Shown one piece after another: positions 1-7,434 of a stretch of 11,362 bases of DNA (positions within the stretch are counted from its first letter, which is position 1; the number at the start of each line of letters is the position of its first letter). The notes under the pieces are model-generated. The model was given only the letters and a program-made list of their open reading frames with translations, was not told the origin of the DNA and searched no databases. The stretch is taken from NCBI GenBank assembly GCA_030838265.1, contig JAUTXA010000020.1:1-11362 (forward strand). The letters run 5' to 3'. The position numbers and the translations under genes are program-made. Origin of the DNA: Actinomycetota bacterium. GTDB lineage: Bacteria; Actinomycetota; Acidimicrobiia; Acidimicrobiales; BP-101.

Positions 1-417
1 AAGGTGGCTGGCCTCGTCTTCGGCGACCCCCAGGCCCTGGCCGACCTCAACGCCATCACCTGGCCGGCTGTCGGGGCCGAGATCGCCCGTCGCCTGAGCG
101 ATGAGGCTGAGAGCGACCACGTCGTCATCCTCGACATCCCCCTGCTGGTGGAGTCAGGACGGGACAACGTGGCCGGCCTCATCGTGGTCGACTGCCCGGA
201 GGAGGTGGCCCTGCAGCGGCTGGTCGCGGAGAGGGGGATGGATCCTGACGACGTTCGTCGCCGCATGGCCGCCCAGGCCTCCCGCGAGGAGCGCCTGGCT
301 CGAGCGGACCTCGTGATCGACAACTCGGGCGACGAGGGTGCCCTCGACGACGAGGTGGCGCGGGCCTGGAGCTGGATCGAGTCGTTGAGCGCACAGTCCT
401 CAACCGGGGTCTCCTGA
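1..417 (+). CDS. coaE: Dephospho-CoA kinase, C-terminal part (5' end outside the window)
   Basis: CoaE phosphorylates the 3'-hydroxyl of dephospho-CoA with ATP, the last step of coenzyme A synthesis, in the cytoplasm. The reading frame is open from base 1, and 138 residues plus the stop are present. The family is about 200 residues long, so the N-terminal P-loop region is missing because the window starts inside the gene. Recognisable CoaE blocks are LNAIT-x-PAVG (window residues 17-25), VILDIPLLVESG (residues 42-53, the family's hydrophobic DxPLLxE segment), the R-rich lid region around RRRMAAQ, and ADLVIDNSG near the C-terminus. One oddity is Trp (codon 61-63) where the family normally has His in the 'HP' pair of the LNAI..HP block. 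The next gene, lemA, overlaps the stop codon by one base (TGATG), so the two are probably cotranscribed. In Actinobacteria coaE commonly lies just upstream of uvrB, as it does here. Confidence 0.94.
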   Translation, partial: KVAGLVFGDPQALADLNAITWPAVGAEIARRLSDEAESDHVVILDIPLLVESGRDNVAGLIVVDCPEEVALQRLVAERGMDPDDVRRRMAAQASREERLARADLVIDNSGDEGALDDEVARAWSWIESLSAQSSTGVS

Positions 418-1007
418 TGGCCCAGGGCATCGGCTTCATCCTCGTCATGCTGGTGTTGTTGATGCCGGTGCTGTCGTACAACCGGTTTGTCACCCAGCGA
501 CAGCTGATTCAGAGCGCGTGGGCCAGCATCGATGCCGATCTTCAGCGCCGCTACGACCTCATCCCCAATCTCGTCGAGACGGTGAAGGGCTACGCCGGCC
601 ACGAGCGGGCCACGCTCCAGGCCGTCGCCGACACCCGGGCCCGGGCGATGGCCGCCACTGGCAACCCGGCGCAACGAGCGGTCGCCGAGGCGCCGCTGCA
701 GGGCGCCCTCGGTCGGCTGCTCGCGGTGGCCGAGGCGTACCCGGATCTCAAGGCCGACCGGAGCTTTCTCGAGCTGCAGCACGAGCTGACCAGCACCGAG
801 GACCGCATCCAGGCCTCCAGGCGCTTCTACAACGGCAGGGTCCAAGAGCTCAACCGCCGGGTCCAAGCCTTCCCGTCGAGCCTCATCGCCCACCAGTTCG
901 GGTTCAAGGCGGCCGAGTTCTTCGAGCTCGACCCGGCCACCCGCTCCGAGGTCGAGGCCCCTCCCACCATCGACTTGGGCGACGGGGGTGTCTCACCCTC
1001 CCCGTAG
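417..1007 (+). CDS. lemA: LemA family membrane-anchored protein
   Basis: This is a 196-residue protein of the LemA family, whose biochemical role is not firmly established. Residues 4-20 form one hydrophobic N-terminal membrane anchor, followed by the family's YNxxV motif (21-25). The signature RRYDLIPNLVETVKGYA spans 44-60, with YPDLKA at 108-113, an ELTSTEDRI block at 123-131, RRFYN at 135-139 and a Phe-Pro turn at 152-153. The rest is expected to be a helical bundle. The last 15 or so residues are a low-complexity Pro/Gly/Asp tail. The ATG overlaps the coaE stop by one base. A GGGG run at 406-409, seven bases upstream, is a plausible ribosome-binding site, so coupling to coaE is likely. 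LemA genes often sit beside TPM/YgcG-type or HtpX genes; none is seen here. The stop codon TAG doubles as the start of the uvrB -10 box. Family assignment is secure, function is not. Confidence 0.93.
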   Translation: MAQGIGFILVMLVLLMPVLSYNRFVTQRQLIQSAWASIDADLQRRYDLIPNLVETVKGYAGHERATLQAVADTRARAMAATGNPAQRAVAEAPLQGALGRLLAVAEAYPDLKADRSFLELQHELTSTEDRIQASRRFYNGRVQELNRRVQAFPSSLIAHQFGFKAAEFFELDPATRSEVEAPPTIDLGDGGVSPSP

Positions 1008-1010
1008 AAT
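1005..1010 (+). promoter_or_regulatory. Putative -10 box of a leaderless uvrB promoter
   Basis: TAGAAT fits the actinobacterial TANNNT -10 consensus and is followed by seven bases (CACGCTC) and the uvrB ATG at 1018. With usual spacing the transcript would begin at or within a base of the ATG, and there is no ribosome-binding site in front of it, which fits leaderless translation. The first three bases of the box are the lemA stop codon. No convincing -35 element is visible at 16-18 bases upstream. No actinobacterial LexA-type SOS box was found between 960 and 1018. Confidence 0.55.
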
Positions 1011-1017
1011 CACGCTC

Positions 1018-3045
1018 ATGCCCAAGTTCAAGGTCGTCTCCGACTTCGAGCCGGCCGGCGATCAGCCCACGGCGATCGAGTCCCTGGCCCAGGGCATCGA
1101 TGCCGGCCATCGCTTCCAGACCCTGCTGGGCATCACCGGGTCGGGCAAGAGCGCCACCATGGCCTGGACGATCGAGCAGGTGCAGCGGCCCACCCTCGTC
1201 ATCGCCCCGAACAAGTCCCTGGCCGCCCAGCTGGCCAACGAGTTCCGCGAGTTCTTCCCCGAGAACCGGGTCGAGTACTTCGTCAGCTATTACGACTACT
1301 ACCAGCCCGAGGCCTACATGCCCTCGAGCGACACCTACATCGAGAAGGACAGCTCGGTCAACGACGAGATCGATCGCCTTCGGCACTCGGCCACCTCGGG
1401 CCTGCTGGCCCGGCGCGACATCATCGTGGTGGCCTCGGTCAGCTGCATCTACGGCCTGGGCTCACCCGAGGCCTACCAACGCCAGATCCTGCGCGTAAAG
1501 GTCGGGTCGACCAACGACCAGCGCTACGTGCTGCGCCAGTTGGTCGACATGCGCTACGAGCGCAACGACATGAATCTGGTGCGAGGCAAGTTCCGTGTCC
1601 GGGGCGACACAATCGAGGTCCATCCCGCCTACGAGGAGCACGCCGTCCGCATCGAGCTGTTCGGTGACGACGTCGAGCGGATCAGCCGCATCGACATCGT
1701 GACCGGCGAGGTGCTGGCCGAGATCGACGACCTCACCATCTTCCCGGCGACCCATTACGTGGCCGATGACGAACGGACGAAGACGGCGATCGCGGGCATC
1801 GAGGTCGAGCTCCAGCAGCGGCTGGCCTTCTTCGAGAAGGAGGGCAAGCTCCTCGAGGCCCAGCGCCTTCGCATGCGCACGCAGTACGACCTCGAGATGA
1901 TGCAGGAGGTCGGGTACTGCAACGGCATCGAGAACTACAGCCGCCACCTCGACGGTCGGGCTCCGGGCGAACCGCCGTACACGTTGCTGGACTACTTCCC
2001 CAAGGACTACCTCCTCATCATCGACGAGTCCCACGTGACGGTCCCCCAGACCCACGGGCAATACGAGGGCGACCGCTCGCGCAAGGAGACACTCATCGAG
2101 CACGGCTTCCGCCTGCCGTCGGCGGCTGACAACCGTCCTCTGCGCTTTGACGAGTTCTACGACCGCATCAACCAGTGCGTCTTCCTGTCGGCCACCCCCT
2201 CCCCCTACGAGATCTCGCAGTCGGCTCAGGTCGTCGAGCAGATCGTGCGGCCCACCGGCCTCGTCGACCCTGAGGTGATCGTCAAGCCCACCAAAGGCCA
2301 GATCGACGACCTCATGGCCAACATCAACGAGCGGGTCGAGAAGGGCGACCGCGTCCTCGTCACCACCCTCACCAAGAAGATGGCCGAGGACCTCACCGAC
2401 TACCTGCTCGAGATGGGGCTCCGGGTGCGCTACCTGCACTCCAACATCGACACCATCGAGCGCATCGAGATCATCCGCGACCTCCGCCTGGGCGAGTTCG
2501 ATGTCCTGGTCGGCATCAACCTCCTGCGCGAGGGCCTCGACCTCCCCGAGGTCTCGCTGGTGGCCATCCTCGACGCCGACAAGGAGGGGTTCCTGCGCAG
2601 CGAGACCTCGCTGATCCAGACCATGGGCCGGGCCGCTCGCAACGTCGACGGCCAGGTGATCATGTACGCCGACAAGGTCACCGACTCGATGAAGCGGGCC
2701 ATCTCGGAGACCACCCGCCGCCGCGGCGTGCAGGAGGCCTACAACATCGAGCACGGCATCAACCCTGAGACCATCCGCAAGGCAGTGACCGACATCCTGG
2801 CGTCGCTGCGGCCGAGCGACGACGGCACGCCGGTACCGGGCGACGGCCGGCGCAGCCGGGGACGGGATCGCCGGCGGACTCGCTCCGACTTCGCCGAGCT
2901 GCCCCACGACGAGCTCACCCGCCTCATCCGCACCCTCGAGGAGGAGATGCACGAAGCGGCCGCCGACCTGCGCTTCGAGTACGCGGCCCGGCTTCGGGAC
3001 GAGATCGGCGACCTCAAGCGCGAGCTGCGTGAGGTTGGCGCTTGA
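1018..3045 (+). CDS. uvrB: Excinuclease ABC subunit UvrB
   Basis: UvrB is the damage-verification helicase-like subunit of nucleotide excision repair. It is loaded by UvrA, clamps the lesion with a beta-hairpin and recruits the UvrC nuclease. The protein is 675 residues, normal for the family. The P-loop GITGSGKS is at 38-45, the tyrosine-rich beta-hairpin YYDYYQPEAY at 91-100, and SVSCIYGLG at 140-148. The DESH helicase box is at 336-339, SATPSPYE at 391-398, and the C-terminal helicase block with GINLLREGLDLPE at 499-511 and QTMGRAARN at 534-542. The C-terminal UVR coiled-coil motif, which contacts UvrC, covers about 631-670. The P-loop ends GKSAT followed by AW, as I recall from mycobacterial UvrB, which supports an actinobacterial host. 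I chose the ATG at 1018 because MPKFKVVSDF matches the usual UvrB N-terminus and follows a -10 box by seven bases; the upstream in-frame GTG at 988 lies inside lemA. Confidence 0.98.
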   Translation: MPKFKVVSDFEPAGDQPTAIESLAQGIDAGHRFQTLLGITGSGKSATMAWTIEQVQRPTLVIAPNKSLAAQLANEFREFFPENRVEYFVSYYDYYQPEAYMPSSDTYIEKDSSVNDEIDRLRHSATSGLLARRDIIVVASVSCIYGLGSPEAYQRQILRVKVGSTNDQRYVLRQLVDMRYERNDMNLVRGKFRVRGDTIEVHPAYEEHAVRIELFGDDVERISRIDIVTGEVLAEIDDLTIFPATHYVADDERTKTAIAGIEVELQQRLAFFEKEGKLLEAQRLRMRTQYDLEMMQEVGYCNGIENYSRHLDGRAPGEPPYTLLDYFPKDYLLIIDESHVTVPQTHGQYEGDRSRKETLIEHGFRLPSAADNRPLRFDEFYDRINQCVFLSATPSPYEISQSAQVVEQIVRPTGLVDPEVIVKPTKGQIDDLMANINERVEKGDRVLVTTLTKKMAEDLTDYLLEMGLRVRYLHSNIDTIERIEIIRDLRLGEFDVLVGINLLREGLDLPEVSLVAILDADKEGFLRSETSLIQTMGRAARNVDGQVIMYADKVTDSMKRAISETTRRRGVQEAYNIEHGINPETIRKAVTDILASLRPSDDGTPVPGDGRRSRGRDRRRTRSDFAELPHDELTRLIRTLEEEMHEAAADLRFEYAARLRDEIGDLKRELREVGA

Positions 3046-4697
3046 CCCATTGGGTGCGCAGGCCCTTGGCGGCCTGCGTCCTGCTCCTCGCCGTCTATGT
3101 CGCTCTGTCGTTCGCCAACGACCCGCAGGGCTACCTGGGCACTGACACCGGCGGAAAGGTGGCGACCCTCCGGGCCATGGAGCACCGGAGCGGCATCCGG
3201 CCCGACGTGGGCTACTGGGCGGCCCGGTGGGATCCGCAGGGCCGTTTCCATCCGCTCTCGCTGACGACGCGCCGCGGCGACCAGTGGCTGACGGTGACGA
3301 CCCTGCCCGTGCTCGAGCTCGCCCTTCCGCTCTACCGAGCGGGCGGCTATCGGCTGATCCTCTTGCTCCCCATGGTGGGGGCGGTAGCTGCGGCGGCCGC
3401 GGCCCGGGCGCTGGCTGGCCGCTTCGGCGCCTCAGAGGCGTGGGCGGCGGCCGCCTTCTGGCTGGCCGGTTTGGCTTCGCCGGTGGCGATCTACGCCCTC
3501 GACTTCTGGGAGCACTCGATCGGTCTAGCCCTGGTGGCCTGGGCCCTGGTGGTGCTCGTCGACATCGTGAGCGGGCGCCGCCAACCGGCGTGGGGCGTGG
3601 GAGCCGGAGTGCTGCTGGGAGCGGCTGCCACCCTGCGCACCGAGGCCTACGTCTACTTCGCCATCGCCGCCGCGGTGAGTGGGGTTGCCCTGCTGTGGCG
3701 GGTGCGACGGCTCGCGCCCCCATTGGTGCTCGCCATCACCCTCATCGTGGGTTGCGGGGTACCCCTGGCGGCCAACGCTGGCCTCGAACAAGCCGCCGTG
3801 CACGGCCAGCTCCGGGCCGACCGGACCGCGACGCAAGCGGCCCGGGCCCCCGATCAAGCGGTACTGGTCCGCGCCCGCGAGGCCGGGCTCACCGCTGTGG
3901 GGCTCCACCCCAGTGAACGGTTGACGGCGATCGCCCTGGGCCTGGGCCTCCTCGCTCTGCTGCTGCTGCTGGCGGCCAGGGGCTCCGGTGTCGAGGGCGA
4001 TGCCGGGTTGGCAAGCGTCGCGTGCGTCGGCATCGCGGTTGTGTACCTCCTCCGCTTCGCCGAAGGCCTCGGCTTCGTGCCCGGCCTGGTCGCCGCCGCA
4101 CCCTTGGCCGGTGTCGGCCTCGCCGGGGCCTGGCGGCCGGTGCCCGCTCGGCCCGCGGCCATCGCCGCGGTGGCCGCGCTGCCATTCATCTGGGCCTTCC
4201 AGTTCACCGGTGGAGCCGAGCCCCAGTGGGGCGGTCGATACCTGCTCCCCACCATGGTTGTGCTCCTCGCCTCTGGCGCTGTCGTCCTGGCCCGGTTGAC
4301 CAAGCCGGCGGTGACCGCCCTCGTCGTGGTCTCGGTCGCCGTGACCTCGTTCGGTCTGGTGTGGCTCTCGGTTCGCACCCGCGACGTGGCTCGCACCGGG
4401 CGGACTCTCGCCGCGCTACCCGATTCGGCCGTCATCTTCCGGATCAGTCACGTGGCTCGCGAAGAGGGAGCGTTCTACACGCCGACCCGCAAGTGGCTCA
4501 CCGCCCAGTCGAGCGCCGACGAGGCTCGGGCGGCCCGGATCATGGTCGAGGCCGGCGTTCGACGACTCTCAGTAGTGAGCATCGACGACCGTCACCACGA
4601 TTCGAACCTGGCGGGCTACTCCAAAGTCGATCGCCGGCGGATCCATCTGTTCAGCGACACGCCGCTGCGCATCACCAGCTATGAGGCATCGCCGTGA
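3042..4697 (+). CDS. Polytopic membrane protein, probable GT-C-type glycosyltransferase relative (first of a tandem pair)
   Basis: This is a 551-residue protein with about a dozen hydrophobic segments and a soluble C-terminal domain (about 445-551). I recognise no named family with certainty. TM1 is at about 7-24, followed by a loop of about 75 residues containing GTDTGGK (33-39). Asp35 lies where GT-C glycosyltransferases keep their catalytic acidic residue. Further motifs shared with the downstream paralogue are VGYWAA (56-61), DFWEHS (154-159), LRTE (198-201), GFVPGL (344-349), PQWGGRY (394-400) and REEGAFY (473-479). The PQWGGRYLLP block resembles the W-G-x-RYLLP motif seen in bacterial GT-C-like proteins. 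The TTG start overlaps the uvrB stop (TTGA) and has GAGG at 3031-3034 seven bases upstream; a GTG at 3054 is a weaker alternative. The overlap suggests coupling to uvrB. A role in transferring sugars from a polyprenyl carrier outside the membrane is inference. Confidence 0.88.
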   Translation: MTHWVRRPLAACVLLLAVYVALSFANDPQGYLGTDTGGKVATLRAMEHRSGIRPDVGYWAARWDPQGRFHPLSLTTRRGDQWLTVTTLPVLELALPLYRAGGYRLILLLPMVGAVAAAAAARALAGRFGASEAWAAAAFWLAGLASPVAIYALDFWEHSIGLALVAWALVVLVDIVSGRRQPAWGVGAGVLLGAAATLRTEAYVYFAIAAAVSGVALLWRVRRLAPPLVLAITLIVGCGVPLAANAGLEQAAVHGQLRADRTATQAARAPDQAVLVRAREAGLTAVGLHPSERLTAIALGLGLLALLLLLAARGSGVEGDAGLASVACVGIAVVYLLRFAEGLGFVPGLVAAAPLAGVGLAGAWRPVPARPAAIAAVAALPFIWAFQFTGGAEPQWGGRYLLPTMVVLLASGAVVLARLTKPAVTALVVVSVAVTSFGLVWLSVRTRDVARTGRTLAALPDSAVIFRISHVAREEGAFYTPTRKWLTAQSSADEARAARIMVEAGVRRLSVVSIDDRHHDSNLAGYSKVDRRRIHLFSDTPLRITSYEASP

Positions 4698-6370
4698 CCC
4701 GCGGGCGGGCGATGGGCGCGGTGCTGCTCCTCGCCATCCTGTACGCGGGCGTCATCGGGTTGGGAGACGCGCGGGCGTGGTCGGGGTCCGATGCCGGCGG
4801 CCGGGTCGCCACCGTGAAGTGGATGGCCGAGCATCACTCATGGGTGCCCCAGGTGGGCTACTGGGCAGCCGAGGCCGATCCGGGCGGCGTGCACCATCCG
4901 CTGTATCACACGGAGCTTCGGGGCGGTCATTGGGTGCAGCCCGCCAGCTTGCCCTTCGTGGTGGTCGGGCGGGTGCTGTGGACGCTCGGCGGTCCTCGCG
5001 CCCTTCTCGTTCTGCCCGCCCTCGGCAGTCTGCTGGCCGCCCTCTCGGCCCGACGACTGGCCCGCGCCGTCGGCGCTCCCACCGGCTGGGCTGCCTTCTG
5101 GCTGGTGGGTGCGGCCGGCCCGGCGCTGTTCTACGCCGGCGACTTCTGGGAGCACTCCGCCGCGGTCGGGGTCGCCCTCGCCGCTCTGGCCCTGCTGTGG
5201 TCCGGGGACGACGCCGGCCCGACCTCATTGGCCGCCGCGGTCGCCGGTGTCCTCGCTGGGTTGGCGGTCGTGCTCCGAACCGAGATGGCCATCTTCCTCG
5301 TCGCTCTCGGCGCCGCGTCGCTTGCCGTGCGAGGAGAGCGACGCCATTGGCTGGCCAGACGAGCTCAGGCCGCCGCCGCCATCGGCGGATGTGTCGCCAC
5401 TGTGCTCGCCGCCATCGTTGTCGACCGCCGCGTCCTCGGCGGCACCGGCCGGGCCGTGCGGGCCGGATCATCGGCGGCGCAGGCGGGCTCGCAGCTGGCA
5501 GGGCGAGCGCACGACGCGGTGCTGACCTCGGTCGGGCTCTTCGCCGACGATTCCGCGACCGCGCTCTTGCTCGGGGCGATCGCCGTGACCGGGCTGGTGG
5601 TCCTCGGCTGGCTGGCGCTGCGGCCGCGATCCGGCTCCCAAGCCTCGCTGCTGGGGCGGACAGTCGGCGTCATCGGCGCCGCCCTGGTCGGGCTGCGAGC
5701 CACCGCAGGAGCTGGTTTCATCCCCGGCCTCTTCGGCGCCGCGCCGCTGGCCGGGCCGGGGGCCGTGGCCGCGGCGCAGGCCCGTGGCGATGCCCCCGCC
5801 GAGCGTCGAGCGCGGGTCATGGCCCTTGGCGCCATCGGAGCCCTGCCCGTCGTCTGGGCCTTCGAATGGCGGGGGCAGCTCCTGCCTCAGTGGGGTGGCC
5901 GCTACGTCCTCTTGACCGGCGCTCTGCTCACCATCGTCGCCTCGGTCAGCCTCGAGCGATCCGGCATCTCGTCGTGGCCGCCGGCCGTCCTGGTGGCGAG
6001 CGCCCTCGTCGTCGGATCGATCGGGGCGGTCTGGCACATCGAACGCACTCGGGGGTTTGGCCGAGCGTTGGCGCAGATCGAGCAGGCCCCGACGTCGACC
6101 GTCATCATCTCGACGATCACCCACCTCGGCCGCGAGGGTGGTGCGTTCTACGGCGATCACCGCTGGCTGTCGGCCGCCGACCCCGGCGGCGTGCAGGACG
6201 CCGCCGCCTTGGCCCGGCAGGCTGACGCGCCGGCGATCGATGTCGTGACCCTCGACGAAGGCGAGGACCGTCGGGCTCCGGCTGTACTGAGCGGGTACCG
6301 CCTCGACGGGGTCAGGTCAGTCCCGCTCCTCGGCCTCCACCTGCGCGTCACCGCGTACAGCAAGGTCTGA
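4694..6370 (+). CDS. Polytopic membrane protein, probable GT-C-type glycosyltransferase relative (second of a tandem pair)
   Basis: This is a 558-residue paralogue of the preceding gene, collinear along its whole length. TM1 is at about 7-23, followed by a long loop with GSDAGGR (31-37, Asp33 equivalent to Asp35 of the first copy). Then come VGYWAA (54-59), DFWEHS (150-155), LRTE (194-197), GFIPGL (341-346), PQWGGRY (398-404) and a C-terminal soluble region with THLGREGGAFY (476-486). About a dozen hydrophobic segments lie between. Identity is high within these blocks and low elsewhere, so the duplication is old rather than recent. The GTG start overlaps the upstream stop (GTGA). GAGG at 4683-4686 lies seven bases before it, the same arrangement as in front of the first copy. 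The pair is therefore probably translated from one message. The substrate is unknown; GT-C membership is inferred from architecture and loop acidic residues. A non-catalytic glycan-binding or transport role cannot be excluded. Confidence 0.9.
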   Translation: MTRGRAMGAVLLLAILYAGVIGLGDARAWSGSDAGGRVATVKWMAEHHSWVPQVGYWAAEADPGGVHHPLYHTELRGGHWVQPASLPFVVVGRVLWTLGGPRALLVLPALGSLLAALSARRLARAVGAPTGWAAFWLVGAAGPALFYAGDFWEHSAAVGVALAALALLWSGDDAGPTSLAAAVAGVLAGLAVVLRTEMAIFLVALGAASLAVRGERRHWLARRAQAAAAIGGCVATVLAAIVVDRRVLGGTGRAVRAGSSAAQAGSQLAGRAHDAVLTSVGLFADDSATALLLGAIAVTGLVVLGWLALRPRSGSQASLLGRTVGVIGAALVGLRATAGAGFIPGLFGAAPLAGPGAVAAAQARGDAPAERRARVMALGAIGALPVVWAFEWRGQLLPQWGGRYVLLTGALLTIVASVSLERSGISSWPPAVLVASALVVGSIGAVWHIERTRGFGRALAQIEQAPTSTVIISTITHLGREGGAFYGDHRWLSAADPGGVQDAAALARQADAPAIDVVTLDEGEDRRAPAVLSGYRLDGVRSVPLLGLHLRVTAYSKV

Positions 6371-6393
6371 TTCCACCGCCGTTTCGTCGAGCC

Positions 6394-6399
6394 TAAGGT
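6394..6399 (+). promoter_or_regulatory. Putative -10 box in the gap before the third membrane-protein gene
   Basis: TAAGGT fits TANNNT and sits in the 66-base gap between two membrane-protein genes. A transcript would begin near 6406-6408, giving either a short leader of about 30 bases before the ATG at 6437 or a leaderless message starting at the ATG at 6408. No good -35 element is seen. Nothing else was recognised in the gap apart from the short reading frame and ribosome-binding site described separately. Confidence 0.35.
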
Positions 6400-6407
6400 G
6401 CGCCCTC

Positions 6408-6434
6408 ATGGTGACAGCCGGCCCTCGGAGCTGA
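6408..6434 (+). CDS. Possible eight-codon leader peptide upstream of the third membrane-protein gene
   Basis: An ATG lies eight bases after a TANNNT box and opens a frame reading MVTAGPRS, then TGA at 6432-6434. It ends two bases before the ATG of the next gene at 6437. The ribosome-binding site of that gene (GGAG, 6427-6430) lies inside the little frame, so translating it could occlude the site or feed reinitiation. Leaderless short upstream frames are known from mycobacteria. There are no runs of one amino acid that would suggest attenuation. A chance frame is a serious alternative at this length. Confidence 0.22.
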   Translation: MVTAGPRS

Positions 6435-6436
6435 CG

Positions 6437-7393
6437 ATGGGCCGGCGCGCCGTGGTGATGGCCATGGCGCTCGTCGTGGTCGTTTGTGCGGTCTACTTGC
6501 GAGCCCCGGGGCGTGGGCAGGAGCAGTTCGTCGACGAGGTGGTGAATCGCCAGACCGTCGATCGGATGCGGGCCGGCGAGGGCTATTACCGAGCGATGCG
6601 CGACTCGCTGCAAGCCAACACCAGCTTGCCCGATAGCCCTCGCGCCTTTCGCGAGCCGACGATGTTCGTCGTGTGGCGGCTGCTTCCTTCGGCCGAGTCC
6701 CGCTGGGTCGCCTTCGTGCTCCTCGCCTTGGCCGCGGGCGTGCTCACCGCGGCCACGGCGTCGACACCCCTCGCCGGGCCGGCCGTCGCCCTCTACCTCC
6801 TGCACGCCGCCCGGCCCCGTGACGGCGGGCTGTGGATCGATCAGAACTTTCTCACCGAGCTCTGGTCCGGGGCGCTCGTCGTGATCGCCCTGTCGGCATG
6901 GCGGCGGGGTCTGGCCCGGATCACCGTGATCATGAGCATGGTCGCGGTGGCGGTGCGCGAGCTCGCCTTCCCGCTCCTGATCGGCGGGCTGCTGGCCAGC
7001 CGGGTCCGACGGCGACGTGCGGTCTGGCTCGTCGCCATCATGGCGACGATCGCCGGCACCGGCCTGCACTTCGTCCTGGCTGCGCAGCAGACCTCGAGCT
7101 CCGGGTCGCAGGCCATGCTCCTCGGCACCGGCGGCCCGGATCGGCTGCTCGACCTGGCCGGCGTTGGGTTCCCTCACCGCACCCTGGCGGGAGCGGTGCT
7201 GCTGGCTCTGGGCTGGTGGCGGGTCTCCCGCGATGGCGCCCTGCTGCGCTTCATCGGGCCGATCCTGGCCCTGCCCCTCATCGGCCTGGCCGTGGGTCGT
7301 GACTATTGGGGGTTCGTGGTTGTCCCCGTGCTCGTCGTCCTGGCCGTCGAGGCCGTCGCCGCCGTTTCCTCGCCCTCGCCGGCGCACGCCTGA
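6437..7393 (+). CDS. Polytopic membrane protein, possible GT-C-type glycosyltransferase relative
   Basis: This is a 318-residue protein with nine or ten hydrophobic segments. TM1 is at about 4-20. The first loop carries VDEVVNRQT (32-40; Asp33-Glu34) and GEGYYRAM (47-54), followed by FREPTMFVVW (71-80). The spacing of the acidic pair after TM1 and the Y-Y/F-R-x-P pattern recall GT-C-like membrane proteins of Actinobacteria and Chloroflexi. Other visible blocks are QNFLTELWSG (136-145), VRELAFP (173-179) and GRDYWGF (287-293). It is much shorter than the two upstream genes, lacks their DFWEHS and PQWGGRY blocks and has no large C-terminal soluble domain, so it is at best a distant relative. 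I chose the ATG at 6437 because GGAG (6427-6430) lies six bases upstream; an earlier in-frame GTG at 6398 has no such support and would add a hydrophilic stretch before the first helix. The substrate is unknown. Confidence 0.82.
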   Translation: MGRRAVVMAMALVVVVCAVYLRAPGRGQEQFVDEVVNRQTVDRMRAGEGYYRAMRDSLQANTSLPDSPRAFREPTMFVVWRLLPSAESRWVAFVLLALAAGVLTAATASTPLAGPAVALYLLHAARPRDGGLWIDQNFLTELWSGALVVIALSAWRRGLARITVIMSMVAVAVRELAFPLLIGGLLASRVRRRRAVWLVAIMATIAGTGLHFVLAAQQTSSSGSQAMLLGTGGPDRLLDLAGVGFPHRTLAGAVLLALGWWRVSRDGALLRFIGPILALPLIGLAVGRDYWGFVVVPVLVVLAVEAVAAVSSPSPAHA

Positions 7394-7402
7394 GCAGGCG
7401 AG

Positions 7403-7430
7403 GAGCCCCCGGCCCAAAGGTCGCAGGCTC
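7403..7430 (+). other. Weak inverted repeat between the membrane-protein gene and uvrA
   Basis: GAGCC (7403-7407) pairs with GGCTC (7426-7430). Inside the loop GGCC (7411-7414) can pair with GGTC (7419-7422) with one G-T wobble around CAAA. No T-run follows, so it is a poor intrinsic terminator. It lies five bases upstream of the probable uvrA -10 box. It could be a chance structure in G+C-rich DNA. The rest of the 53-base gap holds only that box. Confidence 0.2.
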
Positions 7431-7434
7431 GGGT

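Noticed and set aside
988..1017. A 10-codon N-terminal extension of UvrB from GTG at 988.
   Set aside because: It lies inside the end of lemA and the family N-terminus starts at the ATG at 1018.
1129..1155. UvrB P-loop with Ser (GKS) in place of the GKT of Escherichia coli.
   Set aside because: Ser serves the same Mg/phosphate role, and GKSAT followed by AW is what I recall from mycobacterial UvrB, so it marks lineage rather than novelty.
1462..3723. A 753-codon open frame on the - strand under uvrB and the first membrane gene.
   Set aside because: It is antisense to the certain uvrB gene, the product is a biased Arg/Pro/Val/Asp/Leu sequence with no recognisable domain, and long antisense frames are expected in G+C-rich coding DNA.
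4681..6225. A 514-codon + strand frame starting with ATG in a different phase over the second membrane gene.
   Set aside because: Its product is an Arg/Gly-rich frame shadow, while the overlapping GTG-started frame has membrane helices and is homologous along its length to the neighbouring gene.
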